This document shows, piece by piece, positions 18,295 through 26,665 of a stretch of 64,000 nucleotides of DNA (positions are counted from its first letter, which is position 1; each line of letters starts with the position of its first letter). The notes beneath the pieces were generated by a model. That model was not told the DNA's origin and searched no databases. It worked only from the letters and a program-made list of their open reading frames with translations. The stretch is taken from assembly GCF_003994475.1 (NCBI RefSeq), contig NZ_RZNY01000014.1, positions 109,952-173,951 on the forward strand, written 5' to 3'. The translations under genes were made by a program, and so were the position numbers. The stretch comes from Paenibacillus anaericanus. GTDB lineage: Bacteria; Bacillota; Bacilli; Paenibacillales; Paenibacillaceae.

Positions 18295-18480
18295 GAGATT
18301 ACCGAAGATCAGGAAATTACCGTTAAAGAACGTTTGAAGTCGAAATGGTCTCGTCTAGAAGCAATAACTGGTGCTGAATCACGAGTGAAACGACTAGCTG
18401 AAGATATTGATACGCATTATGAGGAACGACAAGAAGCGATGTTCGGTAAGTCACAATGGCACTCGGATGATGACGATTAA
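18295..18480 (+). pseudogene. Relic of type I restriction subunit HsdR
   Basis: An open stretch of 61 codons with no start and stops close upstream. It reads KERLKSKWSRLEAITGAE, then S-R-V-K-R-L-A-E-D-I and HYEERQEAMFGKS, which resembles the HsdR region just before 'KAMIVCMSRR' in type I restriction endonucleases. Truncated on both sides and followed by unrelated codons (QWHSDDDD) and a terminator. No hsdM or hsdS remains nearby. Family assignment rests on my recall of the HsdR consensus. Confidence 0.5.
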
Positions 18481-18547
18481 GCTAACAACAATACTTGTTG
18501 GCAGGTAGGTTCCATCGGTTTCATTGCAACTTTTCGATATGAGTTTT

Positions 18548-18580
18548 CGCAACCTGATAAGGGTTGCGTTTTTCATTTTA
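18548..18580 (+). terminator. Terminator
   Basis: CGCAACC (18548-18554) with GGTTGCG (18562-18568), then TTTTTCATTTT. Downstream of the HsdR relic. Confidence 0.7.
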
Positions 18581-18631
18581 TGTGGACTTTCCTTCCAAGA
18601 TATCCGGAGGAAAATAGCAAATAAAATTGTC

Positions 18632-18662
18632 TTGACATTGAAGTTAACTCTAATGTTATTGT
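18632..18662 (+). promoter_or_regulatory. MerR-type promoter with 19-bp spacer
   Basis: TTGACA (18632-18637), 19-bp spacer with an imperfect dyad around GAAGTTAACTC, TATTGT (18657-18662). The long spacer is diagnostic of promoters that need MerR-type twisting. Predicted +1 falls at or next to the ATG at 18669, so the mRNA may be leaderless. Confidence 0.65.
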
Positions 18663-18668
18663 GAGTTT

Positions 18669-19142
18669 ATGAAAAAACTTTATTCAATACAAGAGGTTTC
18701 GCAGATACTTGGAATTCCAAAGGATACGCTACGGTACTATGACCGGATTGGAATCGTATCGCCGTCTCGGGAGGATAATCGGTACCGCAGGTATTCGAAG
18801 GATGACCTCGTCGACTTGATGAATATTCAAATCATGCAGTATGCGGACTTTTCACTTGACGAAATAAGGGGGAAGTTTGGTTTCCACAGGATGGAAAATA
18901 TAGCCCCCGCTTATTGCGAAGAGGTTGCCTCGTTCCTCGATGCCAAGAATGCAGAAACGCGCAAGAAGATTTCCCATCTGGAAAAGGTTAGTTGGCTGCT
19001 CAATGTAGCAGCCGAAACGTTAAGGAACTTTGATTCTGAAAGCGACCAACAGTTGGCAGGGATCGTTCGTGAAATTTACCAGAATATCCGAAAGAATGAA
19101 TCGGGAATTTGCGGGGAGGAATGTAATGAACATCAAAGTTAG
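18669..19142 (+). CDS. MerR-family transcriptional regulator
   Basis: 157 residues: MerR winged HTH (YSIQEVSQILGIPKDTLRYYDRIGI…NRYRRYSKDDL) followed by a long dimerisation helix and a cysteine-containing tail (SGICGEECNEHQS). The tail cysteines could bind metal or sense thiol state; not certain. Its own promoter has the 19-bp spacer, so autoregulation is expected. The 3' end overlaps the next gene by 17 nt. Confidence 0.9.
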   Translation: MKKLYSIQEVSQILGIPKDTLRYYDRIGIVSPSREDNRYRRYSKDDLVDLMNIQIMQYADFSLDEIRGKFGFHRMENIAPAYCEEVASFLDAKNAETRKKISHLEKVSWLLNVAAETLRNFDSESDQQLAGIVREIYQNIRKNESGICGEECNEHQS

Positions 19143-19566
19143 GAATTATTATTATCTGATTGCAGGCATTCTTGCGATGTTGTTTGCTATCACGCACGCA
19201 TGGAATGGGCAATCCGCTGTGCTGCCAACGCTCGAGGTAGGGTTGATATCTCTGGAGACCCGGACGGTATTCACGTATGTATGGCACATCATCACGGTAG
19301 AGAATCTGGTCTTCGGCATCGTATTCATTCTTATGTCATTGCAAAGTGAGCGATCAAAAATTCTTATTTCCGTATGGATGATCGTGTCGATTCTAATCTT
19401 CCGACTGATGGTCATTCTTTGTGTAACGGCATTTCATGAGGCTTCTGCACTTACGGATACGTTAATCGATTCAATTACCATCGTAATCTATATCGCCATC
19501 ATCATAATGGGTACGAGGAAAAATCAGTACGGAGGTCAGTCACCACAATCCAGTATCGGGCAGTGA
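19126..19566 (+). CDS. Four-helix membrane protein, MerR partner
   Basis: 146 residues from ATG 19126 with GGGGAGGA at 19113-19120. About four transmembrane helices (ca. 10-25, 49-69, 76-97, 110-131). Conserved-looking polar residues within helices (HAWNG, HIITVEN) but I do not recognise a family. Translationally coupled to the MerR regulator, hence probably its target. Confidence 0.75.
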   Translation: MNIKVRNYYYLIAGILAMLFAITHAWNGQSAVLPTLEVGLISLETRTVFTYVWHIITVENLVFGIVFILMSLQSERSKILISVWMIVSILIFRLMVILCVTAFHEASALTDTLIDSITIVIYIAIIIMGTRKNQYGGQSPQSSIGQ

Positions 19567-19760
19567 AACTGGCTACGGCGGGGATTATGCATCGTTGCAG
19601 CGATACGGTGTTCGATCCGCGCGGACGGAGTGGATGAATAGCTTCCTTAATCTGCCTTACGCAGGAGCACGGCGTCTGAATCTACCGCTCTATATAATGA
19701 AGCTTAGGAGGTTAAGTAATAAAAGAATATTAGATTTGTATACTGGTCTAGTTCTAAAAA
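19567..19760. other. Intergenic, no supportable gene
   Basis: About 190 nt of higher-GC sequence without RBS-preceded ORF; may be the tail of a decayed gene. I recognise nothing in it. Confidence 0.4.
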
Positions 19761-19799
19761 AAGGAAACTTCTCTCGAAAGTGAGAAGTTTCCTTTTTTT
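19761..19799 (+). terminator. Strong terminator
   Basis: Perfect 13-bp stem (19761-19773 with 19782-19794), 8-nt loop, T-run to 19799. Confidence 0.9.
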
Positions 19800-19845
19800 A
19801 TGCTATTGAATCGTTATTCGCTATGTAATCGGAGGGAGACTTCAA

Positions 19846-19918
19846 ACTACTGCAGTAGTGTTGACATCATCAAACTACCGTAGTAGTATGAAATCAGAAC
19901 ACAAACTATTGCAATAGT
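19846..19918 (+). promoter_or_regulatory. Three BlaI-type operators around a sigma-A promoter
   Basis: Three 14-bp sites fit ACTAY-N4-RTAGT: 19846-19859, 19874-19887 and 19905-19918 (starts 28 and 31 bp apart). A promoter TTGACA (19861-19866), 17 bp, TAGTAT (19884-19889) lies among them; site 2 covers the spacer and part of the -10 and site 3 is just downstream of +1. This is a classic self-repressing BlaI/MecI/CopY-family layout with an extra operator. Confidence 0.85.
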
Positions 19919-19935
19919 GTAAGGAGCTAATCTAA

Positions 19936-20310
19936 ATGACCATTAAGCTTTTTGATTCTGAACTTAAAGTTATGGAAGTGTTATGGAAGACAGGAGATAT
20001 CACTGCTAAAGAGATTTCCGATATTTTGAAGGACGAGATTGGTTGGAATATGAACACGACCTATACTGTTATCAAAAAATGCATAGCGAAAGGCGCTATA
20101 GAGCGCCGTGAGCCTAACTTTATGTGTCATGCATTAATCGCAAAGGTGCAGGTACAAGAAATGGAGACAGATGAGTTAGTCGACAAGGTGTTCGATGGTT
20201 CTGTTGATAAACTGTTTGCCTCGCTACTTGGACGAAAGAAATTGTCTACTGGGCAGATTGAGAAACTCAAACAGATTGTAAACAACGAAGAATTTAATGA
20301 TGACTTATGA
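19936..20310 (+). CDS. BlaI/MecI/CopY-family repressor
   Basis: 124 residues. N-terminal winged helix (LFDSELKVMEVLWKTGDITAKEISDIL…GWNMNTTYTVIKKCIAKGAIERREPNF) and a C-terminal dimerisation segment with the family's DKVFDGSVDKLFASLL pattern, where BlaI proteins are cleaved on induction. RBS AAGGAG at 19920-19925. It overlaps the M56 peptidase gene by 4 nt. The three upstream operators imply autorepression. Confidence 0.93.
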   Translation: MTIKLFDSELKVMEVLWKTGDITAKEISDILKDEIGWNMNTTYTVIKKCIAKGAIERREPNFMCHALIAKVQVQEMETDELVDKVFDGSVDKLFASLLGRKKLSTGQIEKLKQIVNNEEFNDDL

Positions 20311-21830
20311 ACACCTTTCTTAGTATGAGTTCTTCGGCAGCGTTGATGATCTTGGCCGTCGTAGTCATCAGGGCACTATTCATCCACAAGCTTCCCAAGA
20401 AGACCTTCATGATGTTATGGGGAATTGTCGTATGCAGACTGCTGCTTCCCTTCACAATCTCGTCACCACTAAGTATCTATACTTGGATCGATCGTTTACG
20501 TCCTGAAGAATTAACTACCGTTAATCAATCATCTCCACCAATAACCTCACAACTAACTATACCAATGAGCCTCCCAGATTCGACATCAGAGCTACCACCG
20601 ATCAGTGACCAAATAATAGCGTTTGTTTCACCTATCGTAGTCATTTGGATTGTTGGTGCGGCTATCTGTACCTTGTTCTTTACGATTACTTATGTAAAAT
20701 GCCGAAGAGAATTTCAAACCTCTTTGCCTGTTCATCACCCATTAGCTTTGAAATGGCTCGACGAACACAAGTTGACTCGTTCAATACAGATTCGACAATC
20801 GCATCGCATTCGGTCACCCCTAACCTACGGGATTAAGCATCCAGTCATACTTTTGCCTAAGAACATGGATTGGAGTAATGTCGAACAGTTACAATACATC
20901 CTTGAGCATGAGTTTATACATATTCGACGATTCGACCAGGTGTCGAAGCTACTGTTAACGGCAGTTCTCTGCATCCATTGGTTTAATCCGTTAGTATGGG
21001 TCATGTACATGCTTGCGAATCGTGATATTGAACTTTCTTGTGATGAAACGGTCGTGCGATCATTTGGTGAAACAACGAAGAGAGGCTATGCCATGTCGCT
21101 AATCACGATGGAAGAACGAAAGAATAGGATCACGCCTTTGAGTAACCATTTTTCAAAAAATGCAATTGAAGAAAGGATTGTTGCTATTATGAAAATGAGA
21201 AAAACGACTGCGGCAGCTACTGTTCTGGCCCTTGCATTGATTGTTGGTGCAACGACAGTCTTCGCAACGGGGTCATCTGGCTTGAAACAAGATATAGACA
21301 CAGCTTATGCAATTGAAGGAACCGTTACTAATAAACCTCCACTTAGTGAACAAGAGCAAAGGTCAGAGATGAAAAAGGTATTAGCTCCGTATGAAAAATT
21401 CGGTTTAATCTATGATGAAGAGTCGGGGAGAAGCACCTATAACGGGAAAACGGTCCGTCAGTTTTTTGATGAAATTGCACATCTTGGTTTCTCAGAGCTC
21501 ACTGGTGAAGTAGATTTGGATGCGGAATATACAAAAGGTGAGTTAAGTGGGTTAATTCCTGCAAGCCAAACTGAATTCGATTCGAGGACGAAGGAAATTC
21601 AAAGCATGCCAATCGATGCTAATGCAACTGAGGTGTCTCAGTCATTTGAGATTTCAACGCTCTCGCTCATGTCCCGAGTAGACAACGGTGCAACACAATA
21701 CTCGACCGACGAAGGGAAAACGTGGATGACACAAGCTGAATTAGATGCAATGTATCCAGTACCTAAGGTAGAATGGTGGACTTATGATGAATACAAAGCA
21801 TGGCTGGATAATGAAACAATAGAACTTTAG
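20307..21830 (+). CDS. BlaR1/MecR1-like M56 metallopeptidase, cut by in-frame TAG
   Basis: 507 residues up to a TAG at 21828-21830. N-terminal membrane helices surround a zinc-peptidase motif HEFIH (His201-Glu202-His205); a fourth helix (about 298-315) precedes the extracellular C-terminal domain. That domain lacks a penicillin-binding SxxK/KTG fold and instead has the 'GKTWMTQAELDAMYPVP…EWWTYDEYKAW' type repeat found in non-lactam M56 sensors of Bacillus/Paenibacillus. The frame continues after the TAG to 22193. It should sense an extracellular signal and cleave the BlaI-type repressor. Confidence 0.88.
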   Translation: MNTFLSMSSSAALMILAVVVIRALFIHKLPKKTFMMLWGIVVCRLLLPFTISSPLSIYTWIDRLRPEELTTVNQSSPPITSQLTIPMSLPDSTSELPPISDQIIAFVSPIVVIWIVGAAICTLFFTITYVKCRREFQTSLPVHHPLALKWLDEHKLTRSIQIRQSHRIRSPLTYGIKHPVILLPKNMDWSNVEQLQYILEHEFIHIRRFDQVSKLLLTAVLCIHWFNPLVWVMYMLANRDIELSCDETVVRSFGETTKRGYAMSLITMEERKNRITPLSNHFSKNAIEERIVAIMKMRKTTAAATVLALALIVGATTVFATGSSGLKQDIDTAYAIEGTVTNKPPLSEQEQRSEMKKVLAPYEKFGLIYDEESGRSTYNGKTVRQFFDEIAHLGFSELTGEVDLDAEYTKGELSGLIPASQTEFDSRTKEIQSMPIDANATEVSQSFEISTLSLMSRVDNGATQYSTDEGKTWMTQAELDAMYPVPKVEWWTYDEYKAWLDNETIEL

Positions 21831-22193
21831 AAATTAATTGGAGAGAAATCATGGACCTCTGGGGATGGCTGGTTCACATGGTCACAGAAACGAGTAGATG
21901 ATGCGATTACTGGGTATGAGGAAATTCTTTCGAATATTAAAGAGGGGATGAAGGTGTCAAAAACCGTGGATGGTCATAATGATTTTATGATGATCTATAA
22001 TCCAGGTGAAATATCAAGAGCTACTAGCTATAGCCTAGATATCACATTGGACAACGGTGAGACTGCTACCTTTGGTCCATATGACACGAAGGAAGAGCTT
22101 CTTGCTAAGATAGAGCCTTACTGCGAGCAACAAGTGAAACAAGGGAATATGACGCAGCAGGAAGCGGAAGAGATATTGAATCGATATAATTAA
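21831..22193 (+). pseudogene. 3' continuation of the M56 peptidase beyond the amber codon
   Basis: Same frame as 20307-21830 and open for 120 codons: KLIGEKSWTSGDGWFTWSQ, then a DUF-like tail ending QQEAEEILNRYN. It continues the C-terminal domain without a gap, so a single substitution (probably CAG to TAG) separated it. An internal ATG at 21948 with GAGGGG-like upstream sequence could allow an 81-residue product, but that would be a domain fragment. Confidence 0.8.
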
Positions 22194-22209
22194 GAAATCA
22201 TCAACTTTG

Positions 22210-22236
22210 AAACCTCCCGTAAAACGGGAGGTTTAT
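22210..22236 (+). terminator. Terminator of BlaI/M56 operon
   Basis: 11-bp stem (22210-22220 with 22224-22234), 3-nt loop, weak A/T tail. Confidence 0.75.
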
Positions 22237-22504
22237 TCATATGGCAAGTGCTATTGGATTGTGACGGCTTTGATGACATCATGGAAGAATTAAAATATGT
22301 CAAAGCGGCAGTCCAATCGCCGTTTCAATGATCGTTTAATAAAGTCCAGTCTATATATTTAGTTTTAGAGGGTTAGAAGGGTATCTAAGTTACAAATTAC
22401 GACAAATATGTTCTATTTGGTATATAAGTTAAATGTTAAGTATAATGGGGTAATCTACTCTTATATTGATAGAAGACATGTCACTGAAAAGCGAGGGATG
22501 TTTA
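22237..22504. other. Intergenic with possible gene tail
   Basis: A short open stretch ending at the TGA at 22329-22331 reads CDGFDDIMEELKYVKAAVQS, suggestive of the end of a lost gene, but nothing identifiable. The remainder is AT-rich leader to the lipoprotein. Confidence 0.35.
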
Positions 22505-22744
22505 TTGAAGATATTATTCAAAGTTATGATTTTAGTAGTTTTGACAATGGTGTTGTTGGCGGGTTGTGCTGGTATAGCAAAAGATTCAGGAGTGAACCAG
22601 AAGTCAAAAGATTCGGAGGTGTCGTTGAATTTGGCTGAAGAGAAGGAAACACCACAGTTAACTAAGATCGAGTACATAGAAAAACTCAATGATTACAGCA
22701 AAGAAATGGAGCAGGAGTTTAATCTTTTGGAGAGGTTTCTGTAA
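22505..22744 (+). CDS. Lipoprotein, N-terminal part (frame-shifted gene)
   Basis: 79 residues from TTG 22505 (GAGGGA at 22492-22497). Signal peptide with lipobox LAGC (Cys21), then a charged linker and a helical start (LTKIEYIEKLNDYSKEMEQEFNLLERF). The stop TAA overlaps the ATG of the next ORF (TAATG). The helix continues naturally in the next frame, so a 1-nt indel near 22725-22743 has probably split one lipoprotein gene. Confidence 0.7.
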   Translation: MKILFKVMILVVLTMVLLAGCAGIAKDSGVNQKSKDSEVSLNLAEEKETPQLTKIEYIEKLNDYSKEMEQEFNLLERFL

Positions 22745-23460
22745 TGCCTGAGAAGGTCGATAAAGCATGGATTGATTTGAATATTAAGCATATCGATAGA
22801 ATCAAGTCTGTAACTTCAAAGTATGCATTGTTGAATGCACCAGAAGAAATGGATCAAATTCATGCAGCCTACATAGAATCTGCGAATATGTTTTCTACTT
22901 CTTTGACGTCTATGGCTGATGCCTTAACATCAGGAGATAATGCTGCATTGCAAAATAGTTACACAGATTTATTAAGAGCCCAAGACTATTGGAATTATGC
23001 GTATGCTCTGCTCCAATCCGTTGCTGACGTACCACTGAATGGTGGAGATGGGACAATCACCAGTGATGATCTCAAATCCCTTGATAAAAAAGCAGGGATT
23101 GATAGAGATTCAGTGTTGAACAATATTTCTAAGGATGGTAGAGAGTTAGCTGGCGAGTGGGGTAAGAGGAAAGCAGATGGTTCAATCGACGTTATAGTCG
23201 TTTTTCGCGAGGATGGCGCCTATGAGGGGTACGGGAGTAACGAATACCCCAACAAAGACGATGCGATGATAGGTACGTGGTCTTATGATTACATTACACG
23301 CAGCTTGAATATTGTAAATGATACTGTATATTCGAGTGGAGTAGAGGTTGATGTTGTCAGACCTAGCATGACAATGGAGATACAGTCCTTTAATGGGTCT
23401 GAGATCCAAATGATGGATGTGGATTCGTTAAATACGTTTAAATACGAGAAAAATAATTAG
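22744..23460 (+). CDS. C-terminal part of the split lipoprotein
   Basis: 238 residues with no export signal of its own. First half is helical (KAWIDLNIKHIDRIKSVTSKYALLNAPEEMDQIHAAYIESANMF is similar to the helical domain of small Paenibacillus lipoproteins), second half a beta-rich lipocalin-like domain (ELAGEWGKRKADGSIDVIVVFREDGAYEGYG…IGTWSYD). No RBS of its own; the ATG overlaps the previous stop. Either translated by coupling as a cytoplasmic fragment, or nonfunctional. Specific function unknown. Confidence 0.7.
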   Translation: MPEKVDKAWIDLNIKHIDRIKSVTSKYALLNAPEEMDQIHAAYIESANMFSTSLTSMADALTSGDNAALQNSYTDLLRAQDYWNYAYALLQSVADVPLNGGDGTITSDDLKSLDKKAGIDRDSVLNNISKDGRELAGEWGKRKADGSIDVIVVFREDGAYEGYGSNEYPNKDDAMIGTWSYDYITRSLNIVNDTVYSSGVEVDVVRPSMTMEIQSFNGSEIQMMDVDSLNTFKYEKNN

Positions 23461-23487
23461 CACAGCTTTGATTCATTTTGTACAGAT

Positions 23488-23528
23488 AGAACCCCTTGGT
23501 CAGATGGTCAGATCGAGGGGTTCTGTTT
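23488..23528. terminator. Terminator between converging genes
   Basis: 11-bp stem 23488-23498 with 23514-23524 (one G-U). Lies between the plus-strand lipoprotein and minus-strand telA-like gene and can serve both. Confidence 0.7.
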
Positions 23529-23546
23529 GATAACTTAAGGGATACA

Positions 23547-24686
23547 CTACAAACCCAACCGATGCCCCTTCTCCAGCCGCACGATATGCTGTTCCCCGGT
23601 TTCAGCCAGCTCCCTAAACTGATTAATGGTCTCACGCATTTTGGGGAGGGCTTCTTGCTTATATGTGCTAATAGAATCTAAAGCCGAGAGGACGTCGGTG
23701 AAAGCTTGTTTTAAAGTATCAACTGAGATACTCGTCTCAAGAGATTGTTTGTGGATCGCTGCGCCTTGATCTTTTAACATTTTGGAGGTGCCGCTGATTA
23801 GGCTGTCAGTGGTTTGATTGAGAAGTTCGATCTTTTTCAGGACAATCCTTTGATTGTAGAGGGCACTGGCGACGGTAACTGAGATTTTGAGGGCGGAAAC
23901 GGTAACGTTTCTAGCTCGGTCTACGCCACGGATCAGCTCTTTGTTATTTCTGATGACAACTTCGATGGCCATGATTCCCTGTTGATTAACGACTAACATT
24001 TGTTGTAAGTCCATGACACGTTGACGCAAAGGGAACAACACTTCTTCTGTAATGAACCGGATTTTATCCTCAGACTCATTACGTAATTTTGCCGCTTCAA
24101 TTTGTGTCTCAATCTCTTCGTCCATCAACATACCAAGCTGGATTTCTTTTTGTAGTTTTTTGGTCAAATCTCTGAGAGACTGCTGTTCAAACTCCAAAGT
24201 TGTATTATCATTTTTTAGTACAGACTTACCCTTATCCAAGGATATGATAATGTCCGAAATGACAGCATCAGCTTTTTGGTACTTGGCAAAGTAAGTACGA
24301 AGTGGGTTAAAGAACTTACCTAGAAGTCCATTCTTCGCAAAATCTACTACACTCGGGTCTAGATCTTTCAACTGTAGCTGCAATTCCGTCAAACCCTTGG
24401 CTACTTGCCCGCCTTCATCACCTGTTTTGGATAAATTGCCTACAGATACTTGTAAGAGCGAATTTTTATCTGAGGACGACTTCATTGAACTCATCCCGAA
24501 GCTATCGATGGACTGCAATACCGATTGTCGTTTCTCTAATGACTCGATATCTAACTCTAGGATCGCCCCGACATTGTTTGCTGCCAACGCTTTGAGTTGT
24601 TTGACTTCCTCAGGTTCAGGTTTAACCTGCTCTTCAATAACCGACTTAAGCTTTTCTGGGCTAACCACTTCCATTGAAAAAGACAT
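23547..24686 (-). CDS. TelA-family toxic anion resistance protein
   Basis: 379 residues, almost entirely helical and coiled-coil, with the TelA core (SLLQVSVGNLSKTGDEGGQVAKGLTELQLQLKDLDPS…FFNPLRTYFAKYQKADAVISDII) and the conserved ALYNQRIVLKKIELLN segment. Start ATG 24686 behind AAGGGGG. TelA homologues (YceH, YaaN in B. subtilis) act in tellurite/colicin/nisin tolerance and envelope stress, mechanism unclear. Last gene of a minus-strand module with a VWA protein and a membrane protein. Confidence 0.9.
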   Translation of the reverse strand: MSFSMEVVSPEKLKSVIEEQVKPEPEEVKQLKALAANNVGAILELDIESLEKRQSVLQSIDSFGMSSMKSSSDKNSLLQVSVGNLSKTGDEGGQVAKGLTELQLQLKDLDPSVVDFAKNGLLGKFFNPLRTYFAKYQKADAVISDIIISLDKGKSVLKNDNTTLEFEQQSLRDLTKKLQKEIQLGMLMDEEIETQIEAAKLRNESEDKIRFITEEVLFPLRQRVMDLQQMLVVNQQGIMAIEVVIRNNKELIRGVDRARNVTVSALKISVTVASALYNQRIVLKKIELLNQTTDSLISGTSKMLKDQGAAIHKQSLETSISVDTLKQAFTDVLSALDSISTYKQEALPKMRETINQFRELAETGEQHIVRLEKGHRLGL

Positions 24687-24831
24687 CAAAATCCCCCTTT
24701 TAAGTTTTTGTGAAGGTACAGCATAAGTTTCAGATAGAGAATATACGGCGCATACCTGAAATCAGTGTTTGACAAGAACAGCGTATCAGTGGAGTTTTGG
24801 AGGAATGTGAACAAGCAAAGCGTTCGCCTTT

Positions 24832-24880
24832 AAATGAGAATTTCAACCACTAAAATCGTAAATTTAGGAAATTCTCATTT
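24832..24880 (-). terminator. Intra-operon hairpin before telA-like gene
   Basis: Perfect 13-bp arms (24832-24844 with 24868-24880), 23-nt loop. Lies in the 277-nt gap between the VWA gene and the telA-like gene; may attenuate read-through or stabilise mRNA ends. Confidence 0.5.
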
Positions 24881-24963
24881 AACAGCGATGGTAACATCCT
24901 TCAAAACGTAACGTTACTTCCCGATTTATTTTGTCAAGCTCTGATTTTGGTTTTGAGCCTAAT

Positions 24964-26652
24964 TTACATTTGCACATTGAGTAAATTACTAATTTTATAT
25001 ACAACATCATCTGTATCTGCATTGATATTCGCTGCCTCATTAATACTTGAAATGCTTTCGAGCGCCTTGATATTTGCGTTATAGCCAATTGTGTAGATAG
25101 GGATTTTGTAGGTCTCAATTAGCCCACGGATATCATTAAGTGAATGCCCTTCATTCGTTTCCCCGTCACTTAGCACAAAGATCATCGGTCTGACATCAGG
25201 GTGAAGGACTATCTCATCTTGAAGCATTTTCATGGCTACGACGATACCATCAAATGTGGCTGTGCCCCCATCAGCTTGAAGGCTGTTGATCGATCCAACA
25301 AACATGGATTGCTGATTTGTATCGTACTTCCCAATTGGAAGATTGATCGTTACATTATTCGAATAGGAAACAAAACCGATGCTATTTTCCCTACCCAAGT
25401 ATTTTTGACCCGTTAATAATGACTTTTTCAATTGATTGATGGGTTCACCATTCATACTCCCGGATACGTCGGCTACAAATACCGCTGCGATCGGTTTATT
25501 TCCGTTTTTCTTTTCCTTCCATAACTTCTGAGCAGAGGATAAGAGGGATCCATCGACTTCTGCAAGCTCAGAATTATAATCATCAAGACCATTAAACCCT
25601 TTTTCCTTAGCCAAACTTTGATATTTGCCTTGTTCAACAAACTCTGCAAACTTCTTAATAATATCTAACTTTTCTTGAGGTACATCACCAATAGCATAAA
25701 GGGGGCTGTCATGCCTTACGCCAAACGGAGTAAAGACATAGCCACTCTTGAGATCTGGCGCATTGACATACATTTGATACTCTAAGACAAAAGCATCCAG
25801 CATTCCGGTCTTCGCTGCATCACGCATTTGTAAAGTGGTGGAGGCAATAAAGGGGACATTGGCTTGGAATTTCTCAAACCCTTGAACCGCTTTTTCTCCG
25901 AGTAAATCAGAGCTATCAAAAGTTCCTAGAGCTGCCACCAGAAAGTTCAAACCAGTGGAACTAGCGAATGGATCTGTGTACCCCATAGCCAACTCGTTAT
26001 CCGAAATAGCATCTGTAATCGTCTTGACGTTTAAAGAACCGTATTTTTCTACTAACTGATCGTACTTGGTCTTATTGGTAACAACACCAGCAATATTCCC
26101 GACAAGACGCTTAGATACTAGTTCAGTTTGGATGCCTTGTGACTTCACCATCTCACCCCATAACTCATTGGACGGCGTAAAAGCATCTGGCACATACTTC
26201 CCGGACCTTATGTAATCTGTGGCTGTGCCTGAAGGAATATTGCGAATTTTAACAGAAACGGGTCTCCCATCGATTTCAAAGTTGGATGCATTAAAATCTG
26301 TTGCGACCTCGTTCAACCAACCATCATTTCCAGTTCCTGATTTCTCTGTGGAGGAGAAAATCTCTACGAAATTGTCCGTAGTATTTGTTACAGAAATAGG
26401 GAACTTCGAGATATCGGGTAATGAGTCACCGACAGCTACAGGATCAAGGTCGATTTGCCCCTTTATTTGTTCAGCAGTAGTTACGGAAATATTTCTATAG
26501 AGTTTATCCAGTTGTTTGCTTGCGTCTTCTGAAGTGATCTCCGTCTTGGATTTGCCAAAATTAGAGGTTAAGTTAATCCCAAAATAGACAAGTGCAAAAA
26601 CGATGACCGCAATCAACCCTAACACGACAAACGCTTTACCTTTGCTAGCCAT
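24964..26652 (-). CDS. Membrane-anchored VWA protein with substrate-binding-like domain
   Basis: 562 residues from ATG 26652 (an ATG at 26658 is closer to the RBS GAGAGGA). One N-terminal helix anchors an extracellular protein. Residues about 75-340 resemble a periplasmic-binding-protein fold (DGWLNEVATDFNASNFEIDGRPVSV…PDAFTPSNELWGEM); residues about 385-555 are a VWA domain with intact MIDAS DVSGSMNG and a downstream Thr (GGTAT) and Asp (LSDGETN). Suggests metal-dependent binding of a ligand or partner at the cell surface. Seven-odd nt after the upstream membrane protein and followed by TelA. Confidence 0.88.
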   Translation of the reverse strand: MASKGKAFVVLGLIAVIVFALVYFGINLTSNFGKSKTEITSEDASKQLDKLYRNISVTTAEQIKGQIDLDPVAVGDSLPDISKFPISVTNTTDNFVEIFSSTEKSGTGNDGWLNEVATDFNASNFEIDGRPVSVKIRNIPSGTATDYIRSGKYVPDAFTPSNELWGEMVKSQGIQTELVSKRLVGNIAGVVTNKTKYDQLVEKYGSLNVKTITDAISDNELAMGYTDPFASSTGLNFLVAALGTFDSSDLLGEKAVQGFEKFQANVPFIASTTLQMRDAAKTGMLDAFVLEYQMYVNAPDLKSGYVFTPFGVRHDSPLYAIGDVPQEKLDIIKKFAEFVEQGKYQSLAKEKGFNGLDDYNSELAEVDGSLLSSAQKLWKEKKNGNKPIAAVFVADVSGSMNGEPINQLKKSLLTGQKYLGRENSIGFVSYSNNVTINLPIGKYDTNQQSMFVGSINSLQADGGTATFDGIVVAMKMLQDEIVLHPDVRPMIFVLSDGETNEGHSLNDIRGLIETYKIPIYTIGYNANIKALESISSINEAANINADTDDVVYKISNLLNVQM

Positions 26653-26665
26653 ATTCATCTTCCTC

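Noticed and set aside
19595..19783. 62-codon plus-strand ORF
   Set aside because: Runs into a strong terminator stem and has no RBS or family resemblance.
19846..19918. Short repeats as a possible mini CRISPR array
   Set aside because: Palindromic 14-mers placed on promoter elements ahead of a BlaI-type gene; operators explain them.
22408..22638. 76-codon plus-strand ORF
   Set aside because: Overlaps the lipoprotein N-terminus in another frame; lipobox and RBS support the 22505 start instead.
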